A DNA stretch of 21,343 bases from Linderina pennispora. Taxonomy: Eukaryota > Kickxellomycota > Kickxellomycetes > Kickxellales > Kickxellaceae. The DNA lies in the NCBI RefSeq assembly GCF_002104995.1, contig NW_024468428.1:1-21343 (forward strand), read 5' to 3'. The notes beneath the pieces are model-generated. The model searched no databases. It saw only the letters and a program-made list of their open reading frames with translations, and was not told where the DNA came from. A program made the translations under genes and the position numbers. Positions 8,062-17,449 of the stretch are shown here, one piece after another (position 1 is the stretch's first letter; each line of letters begins with the position of its first letter).

Positions 8062-11000
8062 ATGGACACGACGAATGCCAAGGCGCAGTACCTCTTACAG
8101 ACACTAGCAATTGGAATTCAGCTCGATGAGCACAGCAGCTCGGGACCAGCAGGCGGGCGGCCACGGAAGCAGAGCCTGTCACAACGCCTCGGGTTCCAAC
8201 AGCCGCAAGCAGAGCAACCACCACAGAAGCCTAAGCTGTCACCTGCAGAGAAAGGCAAAGGCAAAGAGCCAGACGTTGGTGAGTCCGACGAGCAGCAAGC
8301 GGACAAGCAGTCAGGCAGTCCGCCAGCAGAGAACGCTGGTGCAGCAGCAATTGCCGACCTTCTTGGTGACAAGCCTGCGTCGCCAGCACCCTCAGTGAGC
8401 TCACAGGCGCAGAAGCAGCGTATGGCCAAGATCGAGTGTGCCGAGATGGTGGGCGGCGATCTGTACGTGGGCACCAACGACGGACGCATCGTGCACTATG
8501 CTATCGACACGCCGGTCATTGGCTCGGGTGAAGTGCCAGAGAACTTCCGTGTGAATAGCGTTGACCTGAAGATGGGTGGCAAGCGTGTCGAGCATATCAT
8601 TGCGTTTCCTGGTATGTGTCGGCTAGTGGTTCTGTGCAGCTCGACGGTCTTGTTTTACTCGCTGCCTGAGTTGCGGCCGGTGCCATCGATGGGCAGAGTG
8701 AAGGGTGTTTCGTGTATCGCGTTTGATGAGCGCGCGGATCGGTCATCGGCAACGACGGTGATTCTGTGCGTGGCGAGGATGCGCAGCATTCAGATGTACC
8801 GTATGGCAGCAGAGCTCAGACTGGAGCAGGAGGTAGGGATAGATAGCAGCGTAGCCAGCATATGCCAGTATGGAAACTATGTGTGCCTGGCGGATACAGA
8901 GACATACAAAATTCTGGACTTGGCCAAAATCCGAGCCACATCGGTGGAGAATGGGCAGCTGGTGCTCTTGCCTACAACACAGCCGTACAAGGACGAGAAG
9001 ACAGGGAAGATTGTGCGTCCACCTCGGCCGCGTACGCTGGTGGTTGGTCCCAACGAGTTCATGTTCCTGACATCGTCTGGGGATGAGACGACGTTGGGTG
9101 TCATTATTACAGCCATGGGCGAGGCACTGCGGGGAACCCTGCAGTTTACCACATACCCGAAATCCATCATATACGACGATCCGAATGTGATTGCGATATT
9201 CGGCAACGGTGTGATCGAGGTATATGACACGCGGCGGCAAGAGCAGACACTGACACAGAAGCTGTTTGCGGAGCCCGAGAGCGACATTCCAAACAGCAGT
9301 CGGCCACGCAAGGTCTGCACTGTGGCAAGCACGCTGCTGTGCACCAATGTCTCGCGGGCTGAGGTCATCGATGGCTCGGCAGCTGGGGTGCGAGTGACGT
9401 CGCCTGATCTTGATGCCAGCAGTTTGTTCCGAGCTGAGCATAAACACTCGGAAAGCGAGATGGACACAAAGCCTTGGACCGCAGCACTGGCGCAGTCGCA
9501 GCATATGGACCGCGAGATGCTGGGTGATAACAGCGTGTCGGCAGCACATGGAACCGCGGGAAAGGCGCTGAGTCGGTTCACCAATGCAACAATACTGGTG
9601 TGTGCACAGGATTCCGTATATACACTGGCCAACTTGCCGGAACTGGTGCGCGTGGACAGGCTGCTGGACGAGCAAAAGGTCGAGGCAGCATTGTTGCTGG
9701 CCGACAAGGCGCTAGCGTCTGATACCTCGCTTAACGCAAAGATGGACGAAGTTGCATACTGCTTCCAGAAAGCCGGCGCAGTCTGTTTGAAGAATATGCT
9801 TCTGGATGACGCCCTGCAACACTTCCGTCGCGGGAGCCTGGATCCGCGCGCTTTATTGCATCTGTTTCCCGAGTATGCTGACTATCTAGGGGCATTGCTG
9901 ATTCCATTTGGCCGAATCCCGATGGCCGCTGGCCTACGCGATGTGTTCTATGCGATCGGTGATGTCGACAGGCTAGTCGAAGTCGGCGCGCGACAGATGG
10001 CTGGTGAGAGCGAGGACCAGCTAGAACTGTTGAAGCAGACCCTGAAGGACAATGCTCGAGAGATGCTGGAGCGGTACCTTGAGTACGCCCGCCTTCAGAT
10101 GTCGCTACCCGAGCAACCATTTGCGCCCGACTCCGTCCCCGTTATTGACACCGTGCTAGTACGGATATATGCCGAGAGCTCGCAGCACGACAAACTGAGC
10201 TCTATGATCATGGCATCTGACAATAACATTGTCGAGGACTTTGCTCGCGACTATTTTCTGCAGACACATCGGTATTACTACTGCAGCCTGTTCAAGAAGG
10301 CGCGTAGGGACACACAGGGCGTCCTGGATGTATGGCGGAAACTGCTTACTGGTGAATGGGAGGATGAGCAGTTCGGTGGGCTGGCCGAGTATCTGGAGTA
10401 TATCCAGGTGGTCAACAACCAGCGTGTTCTGCTTGACGAGTACTACTGGCTGGTCAGCTTCGATATCGGCACGTCGCTACAGGTCTTGATGTACCTGACG
10501 GACGAGTCGGTTGCGTCCATTGATGCCGACAAGGTCATCAAGGAAATCGAGCCATACGGGGACGAGCCGCTGCGCGCTTTCATTGAGCGGCTGATTGGTG
10601 CCAAGCATGCGAGGGCCAAGCACTATATGACGTATCTAGTCAAGGTGTATGTGCGCCAGCTGCGCGATTTCTACCTGGGCGATGGGGAGGAGGCAAGGCA
10701 CAGCCTGAAGCAGCTGATGGATGACTACCGCTGCGCGCAAGCCGATGATCTGTCGCTGACATTCCGTGCATATCTCGAGTCCGTCTGCAACCAGGATGCT
10801 GGCACCAGCTTGCGGTCACAATTGCTAGCCATCCTGTGTGCCCGACCGCTGTCGTACGACCCAGGCGAGGTTCTCGACTGCGTTGAGCAGGAAGCCAAGC
10901 CGTTGTTGCTGGCTGAGCGAGCGGTCTTGCTGGTGATCTTGGATCGCACAAACGAGGCCATCGATGTTTTGGTCAAAGAGCTTCAGGACTATGCTGAGGC

Positions 11001-11589
11001 TGAGATACTGCTCCTGCGTCCGTCGTTGCAGAAATCACTGGCGCAGATGTGCCAGGCGCACAGGGATTTAGGCGAGGATTCCGATGGCGATCAAGATGGA
11101 TACTGGCTGCTCCACCAGCAGACAGCTACCAGCATCGCTGACGAGCTGCGCACACTAGCACTGGGCACTAGCGTGGATCCTGATAACGTGCGCAAGCTAG
11201 TCAACATGTATATTGCGTTGGGCGAAGCAGACGACGAAACAGCGGCCCGCCTCGTTTCTGGACTGCTGGCAAGGTACGGCCAGTTCGTGGACATGAATGT
11301 TCTGGAACAGGTGCCTGATAGCTGGCAGTTTTCGGTTATCGAGAAATTTGTTGTGAGCAAGTTCCAGAAGCTGGCGCATGGTGCACAGACGAGCAAAGTC
11401 GAGCGCAGTGTGCGCCAGTCGCTTGAGTTCCAGTCGAGGGTTGAGGCCATGGAGAGTAGCAAGAATCATGGCCCAGTTGTGCTGGACTATACGCAGACAT
11501 GTGCAAAGTGTGGCAAGCTGCTGGGGTCGTCGGCGTTTGCACTCATACCCGAGTCCAACGATATTCTGCACTTGACATGCTTGGGGTAG
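8062..11589 (+). CDS. Vps3/TGFBRAP1/Vps39-family endosomal tethering protein with CNH domain
   Basis: Uninterrupted frame of 1175 residues. Vps3 (CORVET) and Vps39 (HOPS) bind Rab GTPases and tether endosomal or vacuolar membranes before fusion (family knowledge). Residues 1-118 are a low-complexity Gln/Pro/Lys-rich leader without close counterpart in the family. A CNH beta-propeller spans about 121-430 (DLYVGTNDGRIVHY, then GNYVCLAD and IIYDDPNVIAIFGNGVIEVYD). A Vps39/TRAP1 domain follows at about 545-645, with the characteristic DALQHFRRGSLDPRALLHLFPEY. Helical clathrin-repeat-like sequence continues to a Vps39-type C-terminal domain. That ends in a half zinc-finger: C1147 and C1150, then H1170 and C1173. 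The length is nearer to yeast Vps3 (1011) than to human TGFBRAP1 (860). Vps39 itself is the main alternative. A Rab5-type GTPase, the usual CORVET partner, is encoded at 20500-21329. Confidence 0.85.
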   Translation: MDTTNAKAQYLLQTLAIGIQLDEHSSSGPAGGRPRKQSLSQRLGFQQPQAEQPPQKPKLSPAEKGKGKEPDVGESDEQQADKQSGSPPAENAGAAAIADLLGDKPASPAPSVSSQAQKQRMAKIECAEMVGGDLYVGTNDGRIVHYAIDTPVIGSGEVPENFRVNSVDLKMGGKRVEHIIAFPGMCRLVVLCSSTVLFYSLPELRPVPSMGRVKGVSCIAFDERADRSSATTVILCVARMRSIQMYRMAAELRLEQEVGIDSSVASICQYGNYVCLADTETYKILDLAKIRATSVENGQLVLLPTTQPYKDEKTGKIVRPPRPRTLVVGPNEFMFLTSSGDETTLGVIITAMGEALRGTLQFTTYPKSIIYDDPNVIAIFGNGVIEVYDTRRQEQTLTQKLFAEPESDIPNSSRPRKVCTVASTLLCTNVSRAEVIDGSAAGVRVTSPDLDASSLFRAEHKHSESEMDTKPWTAALAQSQHMDREMLGDNSVSAAHGTAGKALSRFTNATILVCAQDSVYTLANLPELVRVDRLLDEQKVEAALLLADKALASDTSLNAKMDEVAYCFQKAGAVCLKNMLLDDALQHFRRGSLDPRALLHLFPEYADYLGALLIPFGRIPMAAGLRDVFYAIGDVDRLVEVGARQMAGESEDQLELLKQTLKDNAREMLERYLEYARLQMSLPEQPFAPDSVPVIDTVLVRIYAESSQHDKLSSMIMASDNNIVEDFARDYFLQTHRYYYCSLFKKARRDTQGVLDVWRKLLTGEWEDEQFGGLAEYLEYIQVVNNQRVLLDEYYWLVSFDIGTSLQVLMYLTDESVASIDADKVIKEIEPYGDEPLRAFIERLIGAKHARAKHYMTYLVKVYVRQLRDFYLGDGEEARHSLKQLMDDYRCAQADDLSLTFRAYLESVCNQDAGTSLRSQLLAILCARPLSYDPGEVLDCVEQEAKPLLLAERAVLLVILDRTNEAIDVLVKELQDYAEAEILLLRPSLQKSLAQMCQAHRDLGEDSDGDQDGYWLLHQQTATSIADELRTLALGTSVDPDNVRKLVNMYIALGEADDETAARLVSGLLARYGQFVDMNVLEQVPDSWQFSVIEKFVVSKFQKLAHGAQTSKVERSVRQSLEFQSRVEAMESSKNHGPVVLDYTQTCAKCGKLLGSSAFALIPESNDILHLTCLG

Positions 11590-12195
11590 TCGGTGCCATA
11601 CGTACATGTCAACGTCTTGTACAAAGTAATATTCCAGTAGATTACAGAATTCTTGAGCCGAGTGATGCGGGCAGCTTCACTTTAGAACATACCTCTGCCA
11701 TGAATCCACTGCTAGTGAGACTCAGGCAGCTACAAGGGCGTGTGTAGATGTAGCACTCACAAAGCAGCACGCTGCCAAATAGAGGCTCAGCCATTGGTGA
11801 GCTACACAGTCCAGAGTGTGCTGGCTCTTAGCCTCGCTCCAGCACCAGCGTTGAACATGCTACATAGCTACCTATTCGCATTTTCCCATGCCGGTCTGCG
11901 TGATCCTCCTGGTGGTGCGTCCCGGACCTTCCTGTGCTGACAGAGCAGAGCTCCTAAAATATTTAAATCTCCGCGAAGGCTGGTAGTTCCTTGTGTTCCG
12001 TCTGCATGGTTTGCTCCTGTCGTGCAGAACAGATAAGACGAAGGAGTCATAGGCCACCACGGCAAATGGACATTTGCTCATTCTTCCCCTTCTCCCTCTC
12101 TCCTGACTATTTATGGTCCCGCCCTATATCTTTTGCTCCTTCCCTATACCTTTGCTTGTCTGGCTTTTATACACTTTCTTTATACAGGTTATGCC
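11590..12195. other. Intergenic region upstream of the LRR gene
   Basis: About 600 nt with no supported gene. The last 130 nt are strongly pyrimidine-rich (CTTCTCCCTCTCTCC and similar). They end in TTTCTTTATACAG just before the ATG, which could be a promoter pyrimidine tract or the 3' end of a 5'-UTR intron. A short out-of-frame ATG at 12191 overlaps the proposed start at 12196. Confidence 0.45.
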
Positions 12196-13620
12196 ATGGT
12201 TCCTTCAAACTACCTGCACCTTTGCAGCAGCGACATACTGCGCTTAATCGTTTCCAGGCTTCTGGAGTCTCTCGACAAGCAGTACCACAGTGACCCAATC
12301 GAGGGAGTTCGCCAGCTAACACAGTGCTTGGCAGCATCTCACCTTTTGCGGGAGCATATGTTGCCAGTCTTCGGCACAGCCATCTGTATAGATCTGTCTC
12401 TAAGAGAGAGGTCACGCACCAACCTGCCCTTGCTGGCAGAGTACCATGGTAAAGGGGTTGCCCCCAGCCGTGTGCTGGTAAAGATTCGATCCAACATTGA
12501 GCGCCTGTGCGAGGAACTGGAGGAAGCGGGGCTGGGTAGTCGCCCATGGCCATCAGTAAAGATATGCACGCTCTACGGGTGCGACGCGAACAGCCGACTA
12601 GAGTCGGCTGGATTGGCAGTGTCCGATCTGGAACTTCAGCGGTATCTGGGTACAGTTTTGCCAAACCTGACAGATATCTCGAGCATTGGAGTGCAGAGCG
12701 TGTTTCCAAATTTGGTCCTGGCACAGCCGCATATGCGCGGCACAGCACACCACATCTGGGGCTGTCGTATTGCACACCAAGCGGAGTTATCGCGACTGGT
12801 GTTGTGCCAGCCATTAATGGACAGGGGGCAAGCCAGCCAGTTGACAAAGCTGGTGGCTGCGTCGCTGGTATCTCTTGATTTGCACAACCTGCACCCATCA
12901 ATTGGGCTGAGCCGTCTATTCGCAATGACAGGGACCAGGGAGCGTGTCGAGTTCCAGAATCTGAAGGACCTGCGGCTGCACTTTCGCTGGATTTCGTCAC
13001 ACCAGGCAATCAACTGCGGCGACGAATTCCGCGCACCGCTGTTTCCGAACCTGCAGACACTGGTCCTCGATCCATCAGAGTACGAGTTCACCGATTTCTT
13101 GCTGCTCTTCGCGCCCGCACCTATCTTCAGGCTGGAAATCAGCTACTCGGAACGCAGCATGCAGTTCGACATCATGCCATTTGCCTCGTTGCGCCAACTG
13201 AATGTCGCTCTGCGCAGCGGCTATTCGGACCGCTACCCATACAACCCTGCTGAGTTCCTGAACTGGATCCTGTCGTCGAATCCGCATCTGACAAGTCTCG
13301 AGGTGTCGTTTGCGCATATGCAGGTTGTGTCAGTTCCTGGCCGTATTAGGTGTAAGCGCCTTCGCCGGTTAAAGATTGCTCGAGCGTCGTTCCCAGTGAA
13401 CCAAATCCTAGAAATACTGTCCGAGCTGACTGAACTGCAGGTGCTGTGCGTATGCGTTCACGACAGCACTACTGGGCCGAAGAAAAGTCAGTGCCTGGTT
13501 CCTTTAGATACCATGCTACAGTCCCTCGAGGTCACTGCTGTTCGTGCCGCTGCCTGTGCTGGGATCACTCAGATAGCAAGCCGGATCCCGTCACTGGTCA
13601 GACTAGTCATGGATATTTGA
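12196..13620 (+). CDS. Leucine-rich-repeat (RNI-like) protein with F-box-like N-terminus
   Basis: 474 residues from the ATG in GCCATGG, an ideal initiation context. The open frame runs further upstream to a TTG but without an ATG. Residues 1-70 (NYLHLCSSDILRLIVSRLL, then QLTQCLAASHLLREHMLP) resemble the helices of an F-box domain. The rest has irregular leucine-rich repeats: LQRYLGTVLPNLTDI, FPNLQTLVLD, FASLRQLNV, NPHLTSLEVSF, CKRLRRLKI and LTELQVLCV. Such proteins usually act as substrate receptors of SCF ubiquitin ligases and form large, fast-diverging families in early fungi (family knowledge). I cannot name a substrate. It has no signal peptide or membrane segment. Convergent with the chitinase gene, 133 nt apart. 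Confidence 0.7.
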   Translation: MVPSNYLHLCSSDILRLIVSRLLESLDKQYHSDPIEGVRQLTQCLAASHLLREHMLPVFGTAICIDLSLRERSRTNLPLLAEYHGKGVAPSRVLVKIRSNIERLCEELEEAGLGSRPWPSVKICTLYGCDANSRLESAGLAVSDLELQRYLGTVLPNLTDISSIGVQSVFPNLVLAQPHMRGTAHHIWGCRIAHQAELSRLVLCQPLMDRGQASQLTKLVAASLVSLDLHNLHPSIGLSRLFAMTGTRERVEFQNLKDLRLHFRWISSHQAINCGDEFRAPLFPNLQTLVLDPSEYEFTDFLLLFAPAPIFRLEISYSERSMQFDIMPFASLRQLNVALRSGYSDRYPYNPAEFLNWILSSNPHLTSLEVSFAHMQVVSVPGRIRCKRLRRLKIARASFPVNQILEILSELTELQVLCVCVHDSTTGPKKSQCLVPLDTMLQSLEVTAVRAAACAGITQIASRIPSLVRLVMDI

Positions 13621-13753
13621 AGGTTTTGGCATCTCCTCAATGTGAATTGATTTTGATAACTCCTACACAGCAGCGTCCAAAAATAGAAAATGCTTTTCAT
13701 GGCTACTGGGAAGGCATTTCCTCTGGTGTTGAGCTAGTGCCTGAGCCTGTTCC

Positions 13754-14797
13754 CTATGAAGGGGCCACTGCTGAAGAAGCTGGTGTTGAGGCACTGGCAC
13801 CACAGTTCATGCTGGTCTTGACCCAGGTAGCGAGCTCCTGCACATATTCTCTGTTGTTCGAGTACCAAGATGCGTCCCAGAGCATGATCCCACCAAAAGT
13901 TGACGAGTAGTTCGAGTACAGCTGCGTGATATCAGTCTTGAGTGTCGATAGCTTCAGATATCCGTTGCCAGCAGCAGCCGGTCCGGCGGGCAGGCCGATG
14001 TACACCTTGGAGTCGGGGTTTGGGTTCTTCTTCGCCAGTGTGTCCCAGCTCTTGTAGTCAAAGTTCCACTGGTTGTCGATGTTGGCCAGGTTGCACGGGT
14101 TGTTGTAGAATTGTACGTAGTTGTTGTCGATCCAGGCGTTCCGCAGAGTTGAATCCAGGTTGTAGTCTGGGTAGACACACTGCGGAGCTGCCGAGATGAC
14201 ATACTGCTTCGAGGCGCTGGCAAAGTGGGTGCGCAGCTGCGAAATGAATCCAGCATACCCGGTGTGGTCGCCTGACTCGATATCAAGATCAATTCCGTCG
14301 AGCACAGCATTGCCGTATGGCCTGTAGTCGTGCGATCCGCCAAGGAACATGTTCCAGATAGTGTCTGCAAACGTCTTGCCATCAGCATCGCTTGCCAGGC
14401 CGTAAGAGTAGATGCCGCTGCCGCCCAGCGAGAGCACAATCTTTATGCCCTTGGCCTGGCATGTCTTGATGTCGGCACCAATATCCGGGCATGTCAGGGT
14501 GTTTGTGCCGTTGAATTTAGTCTCGCAGTGGCCGGCGTGGTTGAGGACTGGGAGGCCTGAAGTGTTGTAGTTTGTGACAAAGGAGAGGTTGATAATGTCG
14601 AAGGTGTCGCCTTGGCAGTACTTGGCGAGGTCCTGTTCCCAGTGGTCGGGGTCGTTGAGGTGGCTGCCACCCCAGCTGTTCTGGCCCCAGTAGGTAACAA
14701 CGTTATTAGCACAGGTTGAGCTGTAGGCGGCGGACGCAGCAGCAGCCAGGACAGCCAGTGCTAGCAGGGTACAGTGACGTGGTTTAAAGAGGATCAT
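13754..14797 (-). CDS. Secreted GH18 class III endochitinase
   Basis: 347 residues, single exon. A signal peptide (basic start, then LLALAVLAAAASA, cleavage near 23-25) sends it to the secretory path. The glycosyl hydrolase 18 barrel follows. It begins with VVTYWGQNSWGG (33-44), then strand IKIVLSLGG at 118-126 and the catalytic signature DGIDLDIE at 167-174 with the acid/base Glu174. It ends with YIGLPAGPAA and GGIMLWDASW near the C-terminus. Cysteines are spaced as in class III plant/fungal chitinases. The enzyme cleaves internal beta-1,4 bonds of chitin, for wall remodelling or nutrition. After the barrel comes only a short Ser/Ala/Thr tail ending at a TAG. Sixteen more in-frame codons of the same Ser/Thr/Gly character follow before a second TAG, so the tail may once have been longer. 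Confidence 0.93.
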   Translation of the reverse strand: MILFKPRHCTLLALAVLAAAASAAYSSTCANNVVTYWGQNSWGGSHLNDPDHWEQDLAKYCQGDTFDIINLSFVTNYNTSGLPVLNHAGHCETKFNGTNTLTCPDIGADIKTCQAKGIKIVLSLGGSGIYSYGLASDADGKTFADTIWNMFLGGSHDYRPYGNAVLDGIDLDIESGDHTGYAGFISQLRTHFASASKQYVISAAPQCVYPDYNLDSTLRNAWIDNNYVQFYNNPCNLANIDNQWNFDYKSWDTLAKKNPNPDSKVYIGLPAGPAAAGNGYLKLSTLKTDITQLYSNYSSTFGGIMLWDASWYSNNREYVQELATWVKTSMNCGASASTPASSAVAPS

Positions 14798-15082
14798 GGG
14801 TTTATTCGGCGTGAATCTGTGGACAAGAAAGTGCGGCTAGCGCTTCTAGGCAATGTACAGTTAGAAGAGGCATTGGCTTAAGTACATTGCCATAAACGGG
14901 CTTGCCGGTACCCACAGTATTTGCAATATACGACAACACCATATAAACATGCCATTTGGCATAGGGAAAGTCCAGATCAGTATGCCTCGCCACAAACACG
15001 CATACAAACACAGCTTTTTGTGCGTTGGATGGTTTGGATGCTGTTTATAAACAAGGCTATTTGGGCATTGCTCACCCATCTA

Positions 15083-17449
15083 TTAAAGGAAGGCCTCAAA
15101 GAGAAGGATTCCGAACGAGAAAGTGCCCTCGCCGAGCACAAACCCGCTGGCCAGAATAATAACCAGCATTCCAATCTTCCTGCGGTACAGCTGCTCCTCC
15201 GCCGCACTAAGTGCATGTGAGCGACGATTGCGTGCAACCAAAAACTCGGTGACCGCTGCAGCCGCAATTGCGCCAATCGCGCGCATAAGCGTGAAGTTCG
15301 GGGTGTTGTAAATACCGATGGCAAAGGCTATTCCGCTGGGCCACCACCGCTCAACAGTCAGGGTGCTGACAGTAAAGCGTCCGATCTGCCACGATCTTTT
15401 GCCCGACTTTGTAATCAGCAATAGCAGAATGGGCAGCACAACAAAGATTGCAGAGAACACAGCAATGAACGGCCAGACGTGCGGCGGCAGTGGGCGGCCA
15501 TTGACTAGGCGTGCCATGTCTAGCCATACCTGGCCGGTGGGGACCGGGAACTGCGGGCCGGGGATCTCGTAGACGCGGTTGTAGAGCTTGTAAGCGCCGG
15601 CGGAAACAAACACACTGAACACGCTGCCGATCATCTGGGCAACAAACTGCGCTCGCGGCGATGCATGCAGCAGATGCCCGGTCTTCAGATCCTGCATCAG
15701 ATCGCCGGCCTGCTGAGCGCCTGCCTCGGCGATTCCACCAGCCACCAGGTTGCCAATAATGTTTCCGGGCATGACGCCGGCAAAGATAACCTGCGAGACC
15801 TTGCCAATCCCCGAGACCGGGTTCAGGTCGGTCTCGCCCAGTGCGCGCACACCGAGCACAGCCAAGGGCAGCGCCAAAAGGACAGCAATCAGCGTATCGT
15901 ACATCGGAATGTTGAAGATTGCCTTGACAATGCCCATGCACAGCAGAGTCGACGCCAAAAGGCCGCCCCAGACAACCCACCCGGGCACCAGGTACCGTGG
16001 GTCGACGTCCTCATCATCGGCATCATCGCCGGGCTGTGGGCTATCTGTAGACATCATGGTCATCGGCTTGAACGTCTGCGCTTGGTCATTCTGCTCTGGG
16101 GTCATCTGCTGGCTGCCTTCGTCTGCCACGCCGTAGCTGTTTCTCGGCGACTGGCTTCCATTCGGCTGCTCATCTCCGCCCACAGTCTCGTCAAGCAACC
16201 GCCTGCGCTCGCGCCTGCGGCCCATTGCTTGCTGGAAATGCTGGGCCCAGCGTCTGCATTCCTTCCACGTAATGAGGCTTAGGGAGACCACGCTCTCAGC
16301 GATCATGACCGCCAGCGATACCCACAAAATCCACCCGCGGCTGCCGTTCTTCCAGTCACCGACCGGTCCGGGCGCCCATCCTTCGGTCTTGGCAATCGGC
16401 GACAAAACGCCCCAGCCGACCAGGGCGCCGACCAACATCCAGATGCACGTCGGCAGGCCCATAATGATCCCCTGGCCGGCATAGCTGAGGGAGGGCGTCA
16501 GCGTCCACAGCCATTTGCTCTTTAGCGTTTTGCCAAACACGGGCAGGGCGGCCAGGATCGGATAAAAATGAGCAATCAGCGTATAGGCGCCAGACAGCAG
16601 GAACGAGACCAGCAGAACCAGCAGCTTGATCACCCATTTGACATCAACCACCACCTTGTTTAGCGTTGCTGGCTCCTCGGGCTCATCATTGGCGGTCTCA
16701 GGTGAACCGGCGGTCTGATTGTTGCTGCGGCGGTTGCGCAGCTGGCTCTCAGTCTCAATGAATCCGCGGCCATGGCCTTCCGGCAGCGCCCGCCGCCCAT
16801 TCTCTTCCTCAAAAGTCGGATCCGGGCGATTGTGCAGAACACTGATCATTTGTGCTGTCGCAGTGCCCGATGGGAACCGGAGCTTCTCGCGAATAATCGT
16901 TTGCTTGCGTAGCGGCACTGCAAAGAACACGCCAAAGAAGGTCAGCGCCAGTCCCCACGCGCACAATTGGCCGTAGCTGAGCTCGGTTTGTGCGCCATGC
17001 GTCTCGTCTGGATCCAGCTGCTTGATCGCCGGCAAAATCCCCACGAATCCAGCCGCCAGCGGCATCGTGGCCGTAGCAACAGCTGTGGTTTGCAGAACCA
17101 CGTTCTCGGCAGGCCCGAATTTGACGTCCAGGACCTTGTCCAGCGCCTTGAAGACTGCAAAGCCGACCAGCGACGACTGCAGGCTCATCATCGAGATCCA
17201 GCCCGTCTGCAGCCCGAAATACATGTTGGAGAAGCACAGGATTGTGCCAAACACAAGCCCGACTGCCACGGCTCGCCACGTAAAGTGTACTTGCGACTCG
17301 TCGACCGTGCGATAGCGGTGTCTGTCTGCATTCTGCTGCGCGCCTTCGGGATCTACATTGCCAACAATGTTAGCCTGCAGTCGCTTGACCTTTGCCCAGG
17401 TGCCACCGGGTGCTTGGGGCTCGATGGATTCGGAGACCTCTGCTTTCAT
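15083..17449 (-). CDS. OPT-superfamily oligopeptide transporter
   Basis: 788 residues in one open frame. Members move small peptides or metal chelates into the cytosol with protons, at the plasma membrane or an organelle (family knowledge). After a hydrophilic N-terminus of about 55 residues come repeated hydrophobic segments, with the family hallmarks FSNMYFGLQTGW at 73-84, FGPAENVVLQT at 111-121, the loop RFPSGTATAQ, and NPVSGIGKVSQ at about 543. Two charged loops lack hydrophobic stretches: about 205-260, and about 415-495, which is rich in Arg then Asp/Glu. I count about 14 to 16 membrane segments by eye. Substrate cannot be told; the sequence is nearer to the fungal relatives of yellow-stripe-like proteins than to the peptide-type yeast Opt1. 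It lies downstream of nothing obvious and is followed on the same strand by the chitinase gene after 285 nt. Confidence 0.9.
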   Translation of the reverse strand: MKAEVSESIEPQAPGGTWAKVKRLQANIVGNVDPEGAQQNADRHRYRTVDESQVHFTWRAVAVGLVFGTILCFSNMYFGLQTGWISMMSLQSSLVGFAVFKALDKVLDVKFGPAENVVLQTTAVATATMPLAAGFVGILPAIKQLDPDETHGAQTELSYGQLCAWGLALTFFGVFFAVPLRKQTIIREKLRFPSGTATAQMISVLHNRPDPTFEEENGRRALPEGHGRGFIETESQLRNRRSNNQTAGSPETANDEPEEPATLNKVVVDVKWVIKLLVLLVSFLLSGAYTLIAHFYPILAALPVFGKTLKSKWLWTLTPSLSYAGQGIIMGLPTCIWMLVGALVGWGVLSPIAKTEGWAPGPVGDWKNGSRGWILWVSLAVMIAESVVSLSLITWKECRRWAQHFQQAMGRRRERRRLLDETVGGDEQPNGSQSPRNSYGVADEGSQQMTPEQNDQAQTFKPMTMMSTDSPQPGDDADDEDVDPRYLVPGWVVWGGLLASTLLCMGIVKAIFNIPMYDTLIAVLLALPLAVLGVRALGETDLNPVSGIGKVSQVIFAGVMPGNIIGNLVAGGIAEAGAQQAGDLMQDLKTGHLLHASPRAQFVAQMIGSVFSVFVSAGAYKLYNRVYEIPGPQFPVPTGQVWLDMARLVNGRPLPPHVWPFIAVFSAIFVVLPILLLLITKSGKRSWQIGRFTVSTLTVERWWPSGIAFAIGIYNTPNFTLMRAIGAIAAAAVTEFLVARNRRSHALSAAEEQLYRRKIGMLVIILASGFVLGEGTFSFGILLFEAFL

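Noticed and set aside
8743-9707. Long antisense open frames (276 and 310 codons) opposite the Vps3-like gene
   Set aside because: They lie wholly inside a well-supported coding region, have no recognisable domain and read as Cys/Arg/His-rich mirror products of the sense codons.
12167-13009. 280-codon antisense frame opposite the LRR gene
   Set aside because: Same reason: the sense strand encodes a consistent leucine-rich protein, while the antisense product is low in structure-forming pattern and has no family likeness.
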